Positions 13,159 to 27,384 of a stretch of DNA of 64,000 bases are shown here, in pieces. Within the stretch, counting starts at the first letter, position 1; every line of letters starts with the position of its first letter. The notes beneath the pieces are model-generated. The model was not told the DNA's origin, ran no database searches, and saw only the letters and a program-made list of their open reading frames with translations. Position numbers and translations under genes: made by a program. Origin of the DNA: Sparus aurata (taxonomy: Eukaryota; Chordata; Actinopteri; Spariformes; Sparidae); the NCBI RefSeq assembly GCF_900880675.1, contig NC_044190.1, forward strand, positions 40,341,945 through 40,405,944, in the 5' to 3' direction.

Positions 13159-13969
13159 TTAGTCGAGGAAGCGTTGGCAGGCTTTCTTCCAGCGGCACGC
13201 CGTGCACCACTGGTCTCTGTGCTCGATGCCGTACACCTTCCGGCATTTCTTGGCTTCTCCGCGAATCCTCCTGACAGAGAAACAGAAGCATCAGTGACCG
13301 CTCTGAACTTCACTGTCGGGCCTTGGCGGAGGTATGCGCTCTACTGTGCACTGTCTTGTTCAGACATGGTTTCCAGGCAGAAATGAATCCAGGTTTGATT
13401 TGAGAACAAACTGTCACTTTCACTCATCCTGGTCATATAAAACCTACGGAAGCTCAAACATGGCATTTAATCATATTTCTTTTTTAAATCATTAATCATC
13501 AAACTTTTTTAAATGTTGCACCAAACACTGACCTGCAGGGGGCGCTCTGCTGCTGCAGCCACTGCTCGCCTACGCTGACCGAACGCACCCGAAACGCCAA
13601 ACCCTGAGGAAGAGGAGGAAGAGGAGGAAGAGGAGGAAGAAGAGGAAGAGGAGGAAGAGGAGGAAGAGGGGGAAGAGGAGGAAGAAGAGGAAGAGGAAGA
13701 AGAGGAAGAGGAGTGAGTGTTTATTTCAGTTTCTTCTCTTCTGTTGTTGCTGATGTCTGTTTACAGAAGAAGCTTGTGATGGCTGATCTGGAGTCAGTCT
13801 CTGCTGTTGCTCCTTTGTGTTTCTCCTCTGAGCTGTAAAAACATCCTGCACCGCCTCCTCCAGCCTGCAGGAGGCAGCACTGCACTGAGGCACAGTGATG
13901 GAAAACGTGACCACAAACCATCCAAGAGGGGATTTTCCTGCTGAATGAAAACCATCAGGGAGGAGCGAG

Positions 13970-14008
<39 letters not shown>

Positions 14009-17000
14009 ACACACACACTCACACACACAGCTCCCCCCTCCAGTATAAAACCAGTTTTAACAGGCTGCTCCCTGCTGCAGGAAATCAACAATAGGCTGCT
14101 GTACAGGATCCAGACGGAGAGAAAACAGAAGTGATTTAGAGAAGTGCGTGTTCGTCTACAGGAGCTGCAGGCGCCTTTAAGGGGATGTACAGTCAAAAGT
14201 AAAACACCTAAAATTTAACCTAAAATTCTGTCGGAAAGTCAGAAACAGTTTGTTCTCAGTACAGAACAACAGAGAAAACAGTGTTTGTCCACAGAACTCT
14301 GAAAAACAGCAGCTCTGCACACGGCTGAGGTTAAAGGAACAGTTCACCACTGATTCTGTGTGACGTGATACGTTTGTTCATGATGCTGCAGCAGCTTCAT
14401 GCTGTTGGAGCCGCTCCAGGTGAAGATAGTTAGTTTAGTCAGGTGGTTCCCAATCTGGGGGACGGGCCCCTCCAACGGGTCACCAGATAAATCTGAGGGG
14501 TCCGACAAATGAGTACAAATACTTAGTTACTCTTTCAGGAGATGTTTCATGTAGAGAGAGTTTCTGATTTTCTCTCTTTGTTGCTGCTCGGGACGCTTTA
14601 CCAACCCAACATGTGTCTATGTGACGTCCTGGTAACGAGACTCAACAACCAACTGTCTTTCAATGTTCAGTCTTAAATTTGAAAAGTAACTGCAGCTGTA
14701 GTGGAGTGGAGGTGTAACGTATTAAATATACTTCAGTTCTGCTTCAGGTGTCACATGGAGCTGAAGGCCCGTCCAGAGTCTCTGCAGAGTTTGGACACCA
14801 TGTGCGTCTTCATCAGAGTCAAACAACACAAAGACTCACATCCTGTTTAATCATGTCGCCCAATCAGGACCTAATACAGCACAGGCTGCAGGAAGGGGGC
14901 GGGGCCAAATGAAAACTAACCACGATTCATAATTAGACTGTTTAACCAGAGGCCTGTACTGTGAAGCCAGTTTAGTGGGTTAGCAGGTATGTTGAGTCTA
15001 AAGCCAGGCTTCCCTGAACTACAAAGGTGGCTCTCTTTTAACCCGGCTAGATCACCATGGTAACTTATGCTTAGCTCATAACCTGGTCCCGACCAGGTTC
15101 TGTTCAGAGTTTCAGCTTAAAATAAAAGCGCCGCTGTTTCACTGTGTAACTCATTCGGAGATGGAGTCACCATCCATTGAGAACCCGGTGGACCTGGGAG
15201 CAAAAATAATTTGGGCAGCACTGTGACGTGAGCGGCTTCTTCGAGATCGCGCTGATCCGCTGGCATTTCCTGATCAAATTCTCTGTGAGCGATATAGATT
15301 TTCAGCCGAGGGAATACGGTACATTTGCTCACTTATTGAGCCGAGTGTCAGGAATGCCACTGAAGAAGCTGTGCACTCACTGTCGGGCAAACTGTTTGTG
15401 TAGCCCTTCATTTTGTTGCCACGGGAACCTTCTTACATTCAGTTGGTGATGCAGAAAATCTGAGTAAGAACACACACTGACAGAATGATGGGCAGCTTGG
15501 CTACATACCACTCTGAATGATGTTTTTGTATTTGGCTCTAACTTGCTGCCATGTCCGACTGCTGCTTCCACATCTTAATAAAATGCAATATGAAATATTA
15601 ATTAGGCCAACCTAGTATTTATCTGTCACAGATAATGAGTAAAGTTAATTATTTCTTTGATGTGTCCATGAATAAACTGATGAACTGATCAATGTTTCTC
15701 CCGTTGTAGGGCAGTGTACGCCCAAACACAAATCTGACAGGCTGGAGCTATTTTCACTGTCAGGAAGCTCTTTGTTGTCAAGATAGTTGTTGCTTCAGTG
15801 TATTTATTTTTTAAATGGATGAGGGTTAATATGTAAAAGTTGCACAATGTTGAGCTTTCAGAAATGAAAACACTAAGGGCTTAATATAATATTGATCATA
15901 ATATTAATCATTGTTAACTTACACATTTACACGGTCAGCAGTTTCCTGCCAGCAGCCCTCCCTCGCTCTGTTGGCGGCGACAGTGTTACTTTTTGCCGTG
16001 ATGGTTTCTTTGAGTTCTTCATAGTCCTGCATAATAAGAATCTGCTCATCTTGAGTAAAATATGTGGCCCGGGATCGATCCATTTTCGCACGGAAGTAGA
16101 ATAATATGACGTCAAACGCCCCCTTTTATGTGAACGAGCAGAGCACAAAGCAGAGAACCGGACTTGACAAAGTAAGTTGATAACCACCGTCGCAGTACCG
16201 TTTAACTCTGATTGGGGACTCGGGGCTTTGTTGAGCTGCATCATGAGCACAAAGCCTGGATATGTTGAGCCCCCTTCACAGTACAGGCCTCTGGTGTCAT
16301 GTGATTAATGTTAGCTGTTTCTGATCCGTGTGCTTCAGTGTAGTTTGGACTCTGTTCCTGAAGTTTCTCTTGATACTCTATTACAGTACTCTTACTCTAC
16401 TTTTTACAGTACTTTAGTGAATGTACTCAGTTACACTCCACCACGCTGGGAGCTCAGACAGGCTCAGAGATGACAGATCATGCTGTCATTTGATTCACTG
16501 TGAATATTAAATACTGATTAAAGCCTCTTTAAGGATTTACCTGTCGGACGCAGCTGGTGGGCGGAGCCATCGGACGACATGTGGGTGTGTTCAACGGTGC
16601 TGCTGCTGACGTCACATGACTGGGGGGTGGAGCCTAAAACAATACAAAATATTAACCACATTTATATGATAATATTTTGTCAAAATGTCATTTGTGTATC
16701 ATGTGCTTACATTCAGACACACGTTCACTGTGGATAAGTCCCCGCCCTACCTGGTAGGAGTGCTCTGATTGGACCTGGCAAAGGGTGTCGGAGGAGAAGG
16801 GGGCGGAGCAACTCAGAGCGCTGCAGGTTGGAGACAGGGAAGATGGAGGGGAGGGAGGAGAAGGAGGGGGAGGGCTGGGAGGAGAGGAGGGGGAGGAGGG
16901 GGAGGAGGAGGAGGTTGGGGAAGTGGGGGCGGGGCTGCAGAGGTGAGGAAGGGGCGGAGACTGCTGCTGCTCCTCCCATTGGCTGATCTCAGTGTAGTAG

Positions 17001-18786
17001 AAATCCTCCTCGCTGCGAGAACAACGCTCGTGTTCTCCGCCGCGGCTGTGAGAGGTCGAAGGTCACAGGTGTTAGACTTCATCATGAAGATCAATATTAG
17101 ATGGAAACTCATTTCTGTGTTGTTTTATGTTATCTAACCTGTTTCACCTGTTTTATCTCCTGGCAGAAATGAATCCAGGTTTTTAATCCTATTATTACGT
17201 AACATTTACTTTATTTTTATCCTTCAATTATTCAACATTTAGTTGTATTGTACTGTCAGAATTAAGCTTCCATATAAACGCCTGTAGAACAGACTCAGCA
17301 GGATCAGTGTGTCAGGTGAGTCTTACCACAGGTGTGTTGTCCGGATGTGACGTTTGATTCCCACCACTGACGTCAGGACCTTCCCACAGCTCGGCCACAG
17401 ACACCTGTACGCCGCCTTCACCGAGTTCTGCAGGAGGAAACACGTCAGCTCTCTGCGGCGCTTTCATTTATTTTTCCTTGTGATCAAAATAAAACCGACT
17501 CACCCTTCGTCTCCGAGGCGCCGGCTCATCGAACAGCACCTGCTCCAGCTCCATGTCCAGCCCTTCATCAGAGGGCGTGGTCGGGCTGACGGCGGCATCC
17601 GCGATTGGTGGAGAGGGAGCCGGGCTGCCGTTGCCGTGGCCGATGCTCCAGTAACCACTGCTGCCGCCGTCAGAGAGCTCGCCGCCGCCACAGTCCATCA
17701 GAGGAGCTGAAACATGGAGTGATTTCCATATGGTTTGTTTTTGTTGTTAGTCATTGTTGTTATCTACTGAGATTTTATGTTGTTGTTGTTTTTGTTTATT
17801 GTTGTTGTGTATTGTTGTTGTTTATTATTGTTTTTGTGTATTGTTGTTTATTATCATTATTATTGTTGTGTATTGTTGTTGTTTATTATTATTGTTGTGT
17901 ATTGTCGTTGTTTATTATTATTGTTGTTGTTGTTGTGTATTGTTGTTGTTTATTATTATTGTTGTGTATTGTGGTACCTGCGGTGTCCTGGGGGGCGGGG
18001 CTGTGCAGCAGAGGGCTGCAGGACAAACTGCTGAGAACCATCGCTGCCATCAGCTCGTCCATGTCCACTTCGTGTGGACTCCTCTGACTGCAGGACGACA
18101 CGACACACAGTTTGATTACTGGACGTCACGCAGAGATACTGAATGTAAAGACTCACTGAGACAAAGAGACAGACAGACAGATACAAAGACACAAAGAGAC
18201 AGACAGACAGACAGATACAAAGACACAAAGAGACAGACAGACAGATACAAAGACACAAAGAGACAGACAGACAGATACAAAGACACAAAGAGACAGACAG
18301 ATACAAAGACACAAAGAGACAGACAGACAGACAGACACAAAGACAGAGAGAGGACGTCTGACCTTCTGGGGACGTCGATGCAGGACGAGACAGATCTGCT
18401 GCAGGAGGAGGAGGAGGGATGAGATGAAGACCAGACAGAAGCGTCACTCTGCATGAGGTCAGGCTGATCGACCACACCTGAAGCTTCACCTGCTCCTCCA
18501 CACTGAAAATACACCTGAGGGAGAGGACAGTGACAGGCTGAGACGCAGCAGGGGGTTTCTCTCACCGCTCTCCAGAACTGAAACACAAAACTGGGATTTT
18601 CCGTTGATGATGAGGCGATCTCACCTTCAGCCCGGGGTGACCTTTGACTCTGCTGGCTGTCAGATGTCCTGCTGCTGTTTCCATGGTGACGCCGGTGTCA
18701 CCCGTCACCTGTCCTGCTGCCGGGCAGGTGGAGCTCACCAACGCCCCGAGAGGAGAACGCTTTCCCAGACGTGTCTTTGGTAACAT
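13159..18786 (-). CDS. znf395: Zinc finger protein 395-like transcription factor
   Basis: Members of this family (ZNF395, SLC2A4RG, ZNF704) are nuclear DNA-binding regulators. Nine coding exons join in frame to 432 residues: 18625-18786, 18363-18514, 17978-18087, 17504-17706, 17327-17427, 16751-17045, 16541-16633, 13533-13603 and 13159-13270. Landmarks are an N-terminal RLGKRSPLGALV; an MDELMAAMVLSSLSCSP block near 115-132; a Ser/Pro-rich SSGYWS...TPPSDEG-like region; one C2H2 finger with C218, C223, H236 and H241 (C-x4-C-x12-H-x4-H); an EEDFYYTE acidic motif after it; and a basic Cys-rich C-terminus (C405, C418, C421, C427) ending QRFLD. These match human ZNF395 better than its paralogues. 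It is shorter than the human protein (about 513). The 5' end and any untranslated exons above 18786 are unresolved. Confidence 0.88.
13604..13713. repeat. GAGGAA polypurine tract beside a znf395 exon
   Basis: An uninterrupted purine tract of GAGGAA/GAAGAG units on the plus strand. Read on the gene strand it is a pyrimidine tract running straight into the splice acceptor of the eighth coding exon (13533-13603). Confidence 0.95.
13972..14028. repeat. AC microsatellite in znf395 intron
   Basis: An (AC)n tract with a few TC interruptions, inside the long intron between coding exons seven and eight. Confidence 0.9.
14946..16294 (+). mobile_element. Decayed PIF/Harbinger DNA transposon
   Basis: The element is bounded by perfect 21-bp inverted repeats (14946-14966 and 16274-16294) containing GGCCTGTACTGTGAAG. 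Near 15255-15560, translation across frames gives remnants of a Harbinger nuclease, with wording such as CERYRFSAEGIRYIC, interrupted by frameshifts and stops. The sub-terminal AACCCGGCTAGATCACCATG stretch is typical of fish Harbinger ends. It sits in the znf395 intron, sense opposite to the gene. No clear 3-bp target duplication is visible (TAA on the left, TGT on the right). Confidence 0.85.
17722..17977. repeat. TTG/TTA-rich simple repeat in znf395 intron
   Basis: Imperfect tandem TTGTTGTTTATTATTATTGT-like units that stop exactly at the donor of the third coding exon (17978-18087). Confidence 0.85.
18161..18343. repeat. AGACAGACAGATACAAAGAC minisatellite in znf395 intron
   Basis: Several copies of a roughly 30-bp unit made of (GACA)n followed by GATACAAAGACACAAA. 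It lies between the second and third coding exons. Confidence 0.85.
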
Positions 18787-19338
18787 GTCTGTCCGTCTGG
18801 AACCACACAAACACAAACGTTTCAGTCCAGTTCAGAGCCGAGCAGCTCCTGGAGGTTGTGTTCTGATCCGCTTAGAGATGGAGGGGAAATGTTCTTCACT
18901 TCATGAACCCTTTAAGTTTTATTTGTCTCCAGGTCATGTCACGCAGTGGCTCAAGTTGCATTGTGGGTAATGTAGGCAGAAGTGGATGAACAAGAAGAAG
19001 AACGTGTGGAATATAAAAGGTGATATTTCTGATTCTACTTTATTGATTTTCATCATTTCTTTTTGAACTGACAGCAGTGCAATGCCAGATCAAAGCCTGA
19101 TGCCTACATTACCCACGATGCAACATAGTGAGATCACAGGAGGCAGTTTAACAGTTCACATGTTGCTTCCACCGGAGCCACAGAAAGCTTTTATACTCCT
19201 GTATTCACATACAGGAGTCTGATCTGTCGACACTTTCCCTTTAATACAGATGTTTCAGCATCAGAGCCGAGGCTGCTGGGAAACAGATCTGAGTGACATC
19301 ACAGTGAGTCAGAGGCTGAAGTGTCATTTACAGTCAGG

Positions 19339-22450
<3,112 letters not shown>

Positions 22451-22639
22451 GAGTACTCTGTACTCCTGAAGTACTCCTGAAGTACTCCTGAACTATAAAG
22501 TACTCCTGTAATTGTACTGCTGTGTGTCTGTGGTTTAAAGTAATCTGGATACAAATCACAGTATTAACAAAGTGTTATCGATTCAGTATTAGTGAGCAGT
22601 TTCTGGCCGTGCAGTGTTCTTCCTGTATTAATACTGCAT

Positions 22640-25318
22640 GTAGTGTTACTGTGTGTACTGGGTGTACTTGTACTCTGTGTGTACTGCAGCACTGTATGTA
22701 CTGTGTTACTGTGTGTACTGTGTGTACTGGGTGTACTTGTACTCTGTGTGTACTGCAGCACTGTATGTACTGTGTGTACTTGTACTCTGTGTGTACTGCA
22801 GCACTCTGTGTACTGTGTGTACTGTGTGTACTGCAGCACTGTGTGTACTGTGTGTACTGTGTGTACTTGTACTCTGTATGTACTGTGTGTACTGTGTGTA
22901 CTTGTACTCTGTGTGTACTGCAGCACTGTATGTACTGTGTGTACTGTGTGTACTGCAGCACTGTGTGTACTGTGTGTACTGTGTGTACTTGTACTCTGTA
23001 TGTACTGTGTGTACTGTGTGTACTTGTACTCTGTGTGTACTGCAGCACTGTATGTACTGTGTGTACTGCAGCACTGTGTGTACTGTGTGTACTCTATGTA
23101 CTGTGTGTACTTGTACTCTTTGTGTACTGTGTGTCCTGTGTGTCCTGTGTGTACTTGTACTCTGTATGTACTGTGTGTACTGTGTGTAATGTGGCTACTT
23201 GTACTCTGTGTGTACTTGTACTCTGTATGTACTGTATGTACTGTATGTACTGTGGTTACTTGTACTCTGTGTGTACTGCAGCACTGTATGTACTGTGTGT
23301 ACTGTGTGTACTTGTACTCTTTGTGTACTGTGTGTACTGTGTGTCCTGTGTGTCCTGTGTGTACTTGTACTCTGTGTGTACTGCAGCACTGTATGTACTG
23401 TGTGTACTGTGTGTACTGCAGCACTGTGTGTACTGTGTGTACTGTGTTTACTTGTACTCTGTGTGTACTGCGGCACTGTATGTACTGTGTGTACTTGTAC
23501 TCTGTGTGTACTGCAGCACTCTGTGTACTGTGTGTACTGTGTGTACTGCAGCACTGTGTGTACTGTGTGTACTGTGTGTACTTGTACTCTGTGTGTACTG
23601 CAGCACTGTATGTACTGTGTGTACTGCAGCACTGTGTGTACTGTGTGTACTGTATGTACTGTGTGTACTTGTACTCTTTGTGTACTGTGTGTACTGTGTG
23701 TCCTGTGTGTCCTGTGTGTACTTGTACTCTGTATGTACTGTGTGTACTGTGTGTACTGTGGCTACTTGTACTCTGTGTGTACTTGTACTCTGTATGTACT
23801 GTGTGTACTGTATGTACTGTGGTTACTTGTACTCTGTGTGTACTGTGTGTACTGCAGCACTGTATGTACTGTGTGTACTGTGTGTACTGCAGCACTGTGT
23901 GTACTGTGTGTACTGTGTGTACTTGTACTCTGTATGTACTGTGTGTACTTGTACTCTGTATGTACTGTGTGTACTGTGTGTACTGTGGCTACTTGTACTC
24001 TGTGTGTACTGCAGCACTGTATGTACTGTGTGTACTGTGTGTACTGCAGCACTGTGTGTACTGTGTGTACTGTATGTACTGTGTGTACTTGTACTCTGTG
24101 TGTACTGCAGCACTGTGTGTACTGTGTGTACTGTGTGTACTGTGTGTCCTGTGTGTACTTGTACTCTGTATGTACTGTGTGTACTGTGTGTACTGTGGCT
24201 ACTTGTACTCTGTGTGTACTTGTACTCTGTATGTACTGTGTGTACTGTATGTACTGTGGTTACTTGTACTCTGTGTGTACTGTGTGTACTGCAGCACTGT
24301 ATGTACTGTGTGTACTGTGTGTACTGTGTGTACTTGTACTCTGTATGTACTGTGTGTACTTGTACTCTGTATGTACTGTGTGTACTGTGTGTACTGTGGC
24401 TACTTGTACTCTGTGTGTACTGCAGCACTGTATGTACTGTGTGTACTGTGTGTACTGTATGTACTGTGTGTACTGTGTGTACTGCAGCACTGTGTGTACT
24501 GTGTGTACTGTATGTACTGTGTGTACTTGTACTCTGTGTGTACTGCAGCACTGTGTGTACTGTGTGTACTGTGTGTACTGCAGCACTGTATGTACTGTAT
24601 GTACTGTGTGTACTGTGTGTACTGCAGCACTGTGTGTACTGTGTGTACTTGTACTCTGTATGTACTGTGTGTACTTGTACTCTGTATGTACTGTGTGTAC
24701 TGTGTGTACTTGTACTCTCTATGTACTGTGTGTACTGTGTGTATTTGTACACTGTGTGTACTGTGTGTACTGTGTGTACTACAGCACTGTGTGTACTGTG
24801 TGTACTTTTACTCTGTATGTACTGTGTGTACTTGTACTCTGTATGTACTGTGTGTACTGTGTGTACTTGTACACTGTGTGTACTGTGTGTACTGTGTGTA
24901 CTGCAGCACTGTGTGTACTGTGTGTACTGTGTGTACTCGTACTCTGTATGTACTGTGTGTACTGTGTGTACTTGTACTCTGTATGTACTGTGTGTACTGT
25001 GTGTACTTGTACACTGTGTGTACTGTGTGTACTGTGTGTACTGCAGCACGGTGTGTACTGTGTGTACTGTGTGTACTCGTACTCTGTATGTACTGTGTGT
25101 ACTGTGTGTACTTGTACTCTGTATGTACTGTGTGTACTGTGTGTACTTGTACACTGTGTGTACTGTGTGTACTGTGTGTACTGCAGCACTGTGTGTACTG
25201 TGTGTCCTGTGTGTACTGTGTGTACTGTGTGTACTTGTACTCTTTGTGTACTGTGTGTACTGTGTGTACTGTGTGTCCTGTGTGTACTGTGTGTACTGTG
25301 TGTACTCGTCCTGTGTGC
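22640..25318. repeat. 2.7-kb minisatellite of TGTGTACTG units
   Basis: The array is built mainly from the 9-bp unit TGTGTACTG plus related blocks TTGTACTC and CAGCACTG, arranged in higher-order repeats of roughly 100-300 bp. A precursor-like run of AGTACTCCTG repeats lies just before it at 22459-22512. Most sub-units are multiples of three, so several frames on both strands stay open for 440-950 codons. The translations are only permutations of VCTVCTVC or HTVHTVHT and have no family match, so the frames are judged non-coding. Confidence 0.95.
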
Positions 25319-25411
25319 AGCAGCAGTGTGATATAAACAATGAGCAGCTTGTAGGTGGAGATCACTGATTACATAAGCAGCTCTGACTCCTCCTCTTCTT
25401 CACCTCCTGTT

Positions 25412-25500
25412 CTCAGTGTGCGCGTGTGTGTGTGTGTGTGTGTGTGGAGCTGCACGTAGCAGCAACGCGGCGCTGATTCGCTCGTGAGCTACGTGCAGCT

Positions 25501-25539
<39 letters not shown>

Positions 25540-25550
25540 CACACACTGAG
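25412..25550. repeat. Long palindrome with TG/CA microsatellite arms
   Basis: The left arm is CTCAGTGTGCGCG, then (TG)n, then GAGCTGCACGTAGC ending at 25460. The right arm, 25488-25550, is its reverse complement, GCTACGTGCAGCTC, then (CA)n, then CACACTGAG. The loop is about 27 bp. The right arm is about 14 bp longer through CA expansion. Confidence 0.93.
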
Positions 25551-26159
25551 CGTCCTGCTGCTTCAGTTTGACCCACTTCTATTTAAAATGACAACAAACT
25601 TCACATACAGTCTGATATCATGATTATAACAACAACAACATCTATGATAATAAAAATCAATAGTCCACTACATCTCAGATGCAAGTATTGTAAGTTTTAC
25701 TCCACTACTTTTCCTGACAGCTTTAGTTACTCGTTACTCTGCAGATTACAGATGTCGGTGCTCGTCCTGTCCAGTGAAAACCTCGTATCTCCAGACATGT
25801 TGATCTATGACTTAAATCAATAAACTAAAGAATGAAATGTTCCCGTTTGGCAACTTAAGTTACTAGTTACTTTTCAGACTTCTGTTAATAATACTAAATA
25901 TGAATCTTATGAGATTAAAAATAAAAACTTGTATACAAAGCACAAGAATTTCCTTCAGGATGATTAATATTAACTCATCTTATTGAACTATGATGTATTA
26001 TCATAAGTAAAGCAGCAGATAATAATTAAAAGTGAGTTAAAGTAGTATAAAGTATCATCAGCATCGTGTACTGATGTTCAGTAAAGTACTGATGTAGCAG
26101 AAAGATGTTTTTATGATATCTGATGTTTGTGGATTAATAGATGTGATCAGTCAGCTGTG

Positions 26160-26486
26160 ATGCTGAAGTCTGATCTGATTGGTAGATGCTGATGCTGAGG
26201 TCTGATCTGATTGGTGGATGCTGATGCTGAGGTCTGATCTGATTGGTGGATGCTGATGCTGAAGTCTGATCTGATTGGTGGATGCTGATGCTGAGGTCTG
26301 ATCTGATTGGTGGATGCTGATGCTGAGGTCTGATCTGATTGGTGGATGCTGATGCTGAGGTCTGATCTGATTGGTGGATGCTGATGCTGAAGTCTGATCT
26401 GATTGGTGGATGCTGATGCTGAGGTCTGATCTGATTGGTGGATGCTGATGCTGAGGTCTGATCTGATTGGTAGATGCTGATGCTGA
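26160..26486. repeat. 32-bp minisatellite carrying CCAAT boxes
   Basis: Ten copies of a 32-bp unit containing CTGATTGGTGG, which on the minus strand reads CCACCAATCAG. Copies differ by single bases (GAGGTC/GAAGTC, TGGATG/TAGATG). The 32-residue repeat in the minus-strand open frame follows from three 32-bp units and is not evidence of coding. Confidence 0.93.
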
Positions 26487-26719
26487 ACCTTCACACTTAG
26501 CAGCCGCTGGTCCGTGTGGAGCGTCGTCGTCTCGCGGCTCAAACTGGGAACATGTTTGGTTTCTGTTGCATTGTAAATAGTTTGTGAAAAGTGCCGTTTG
26601 TAAGAAAAGTTGATTTTGAGTCTCGTTCCTGACTCGCTTTGGGACGGCAGGGCGAGACGGCCGCCATCACAGGAGTCAGTTATTGACGAGTTGGAACTGA
26701 GACAAATCAGATTAGATAA

Positions 26720-26897
26720 AAAAAATAGATTGCTAAAGACTTTCATTTATCCGACTCTTTTCATACATTCATGGTGGTGGCTGCCAGCACTTCAGCAGCA
26801 GTTTGGGCTTCAGCATCTCTTTGACATGCAGACCAGGAGAATTGAACCAGCAACCTTCAGATAACAAGACAGCAGCTCTACCACTGAGCCGCAGCCA
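26720..26897 (-). mobile_element. tRNA-derived SINE
   Basis: Read on the minus strand it starts GGCTGCGGCTCAGTGGTAGA, which contains an A box, followed after about 35 bp by the B box GGTTCAATTCT. These RNA polymerase III promoter elements have tRNA spacing. The downstream part matches the style of fish SINE bodies (GCTGAAGTGCTGGCAGCC). The 3' boundary is approximate. Confidence 0.8.
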
Positions 26898-27315
26898 CTT
26901 CCAGCTGTATAAATGAGAGTAACTGCAGCTGACTGGACCGTCGCTCTGTCACCAGCTGGACCAAAGCGTCTGACTGATGACTGAATACGTCTATAAACCC
27001 GTGCAGGTCCTTTAAAGTCCACCACGTCTGAGTTTGATCCAGTTCAAAGGCTCCAAGAAATACCTTTTTTTTTTTTTTACCAAACTTCAGTCCTCGGTAT
27101 CCCATAATGCATTGCAGTCACTGCTGCATTCATGTCATGTTGGAGACTGTTGAGCGGACTCGTCTGTCCGTGTGCTCACACCTCACCTGCTGCTGCTTCA
27201 TACTTATTCATCTTAACTGTTCAACTTACAGAACATATTCTGACATGAAAAGTGAAGTTTGTTCTGAAAAGGCCTCAGACGACTGTCTCAGCTGATGGTG
27301 TCCCACCAGAGAGAT

Positions 27316-27384
27316 CCCTGCTGGAGAAACCAGCATAGACCAGCTTGGAAATCTTGCTGGTCTATGCTGGTTTTTCCAGCAGGG
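27316..27384. mobile_element. Short hairpin MITE
   Basis: Two 29-bp arms, beginning CCCTGCTGGAGAAACCAGC and ending with its complement, are separated by an 11-bp loop. One mismatch is seen (GAGAAAC versus GTTTTTC). This CCAGCATAGACCAGC foldback is a familiar dispersed fish element. Confidence 0.8.

Noticed and set aside
17468..18586. SLC2A4RG or ZNF704 instead of ZNF395
   Set aside because: The MDELMAAMVLSSLSCSP block, the GIKRH zinc finger and the YGIEHRDQWC terminus fit ZNF395 better, although nearness to a LIME-like gene recalls SLC2A4RG.
22522..25368. Very long open frames (up to about 948 codons) on both strands
   Set aside because: They arise because the satellite units are mostly multiples of three and lack stop triplets; translations are simple permutations without domain, splice or codon-use support.
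26810..26900. A functional tRNA gene on the minus strand
   Set aside because: A and B boxes are present but the cloverleaf does not close and the sequence continues into a SINE body.
27316..27384. A microRNA precursor
   Set aside because: The 29-bp-arm hairpin is a known style of dispersed MITE and the arms are almost perfectly paired without miRNA-like bulges.
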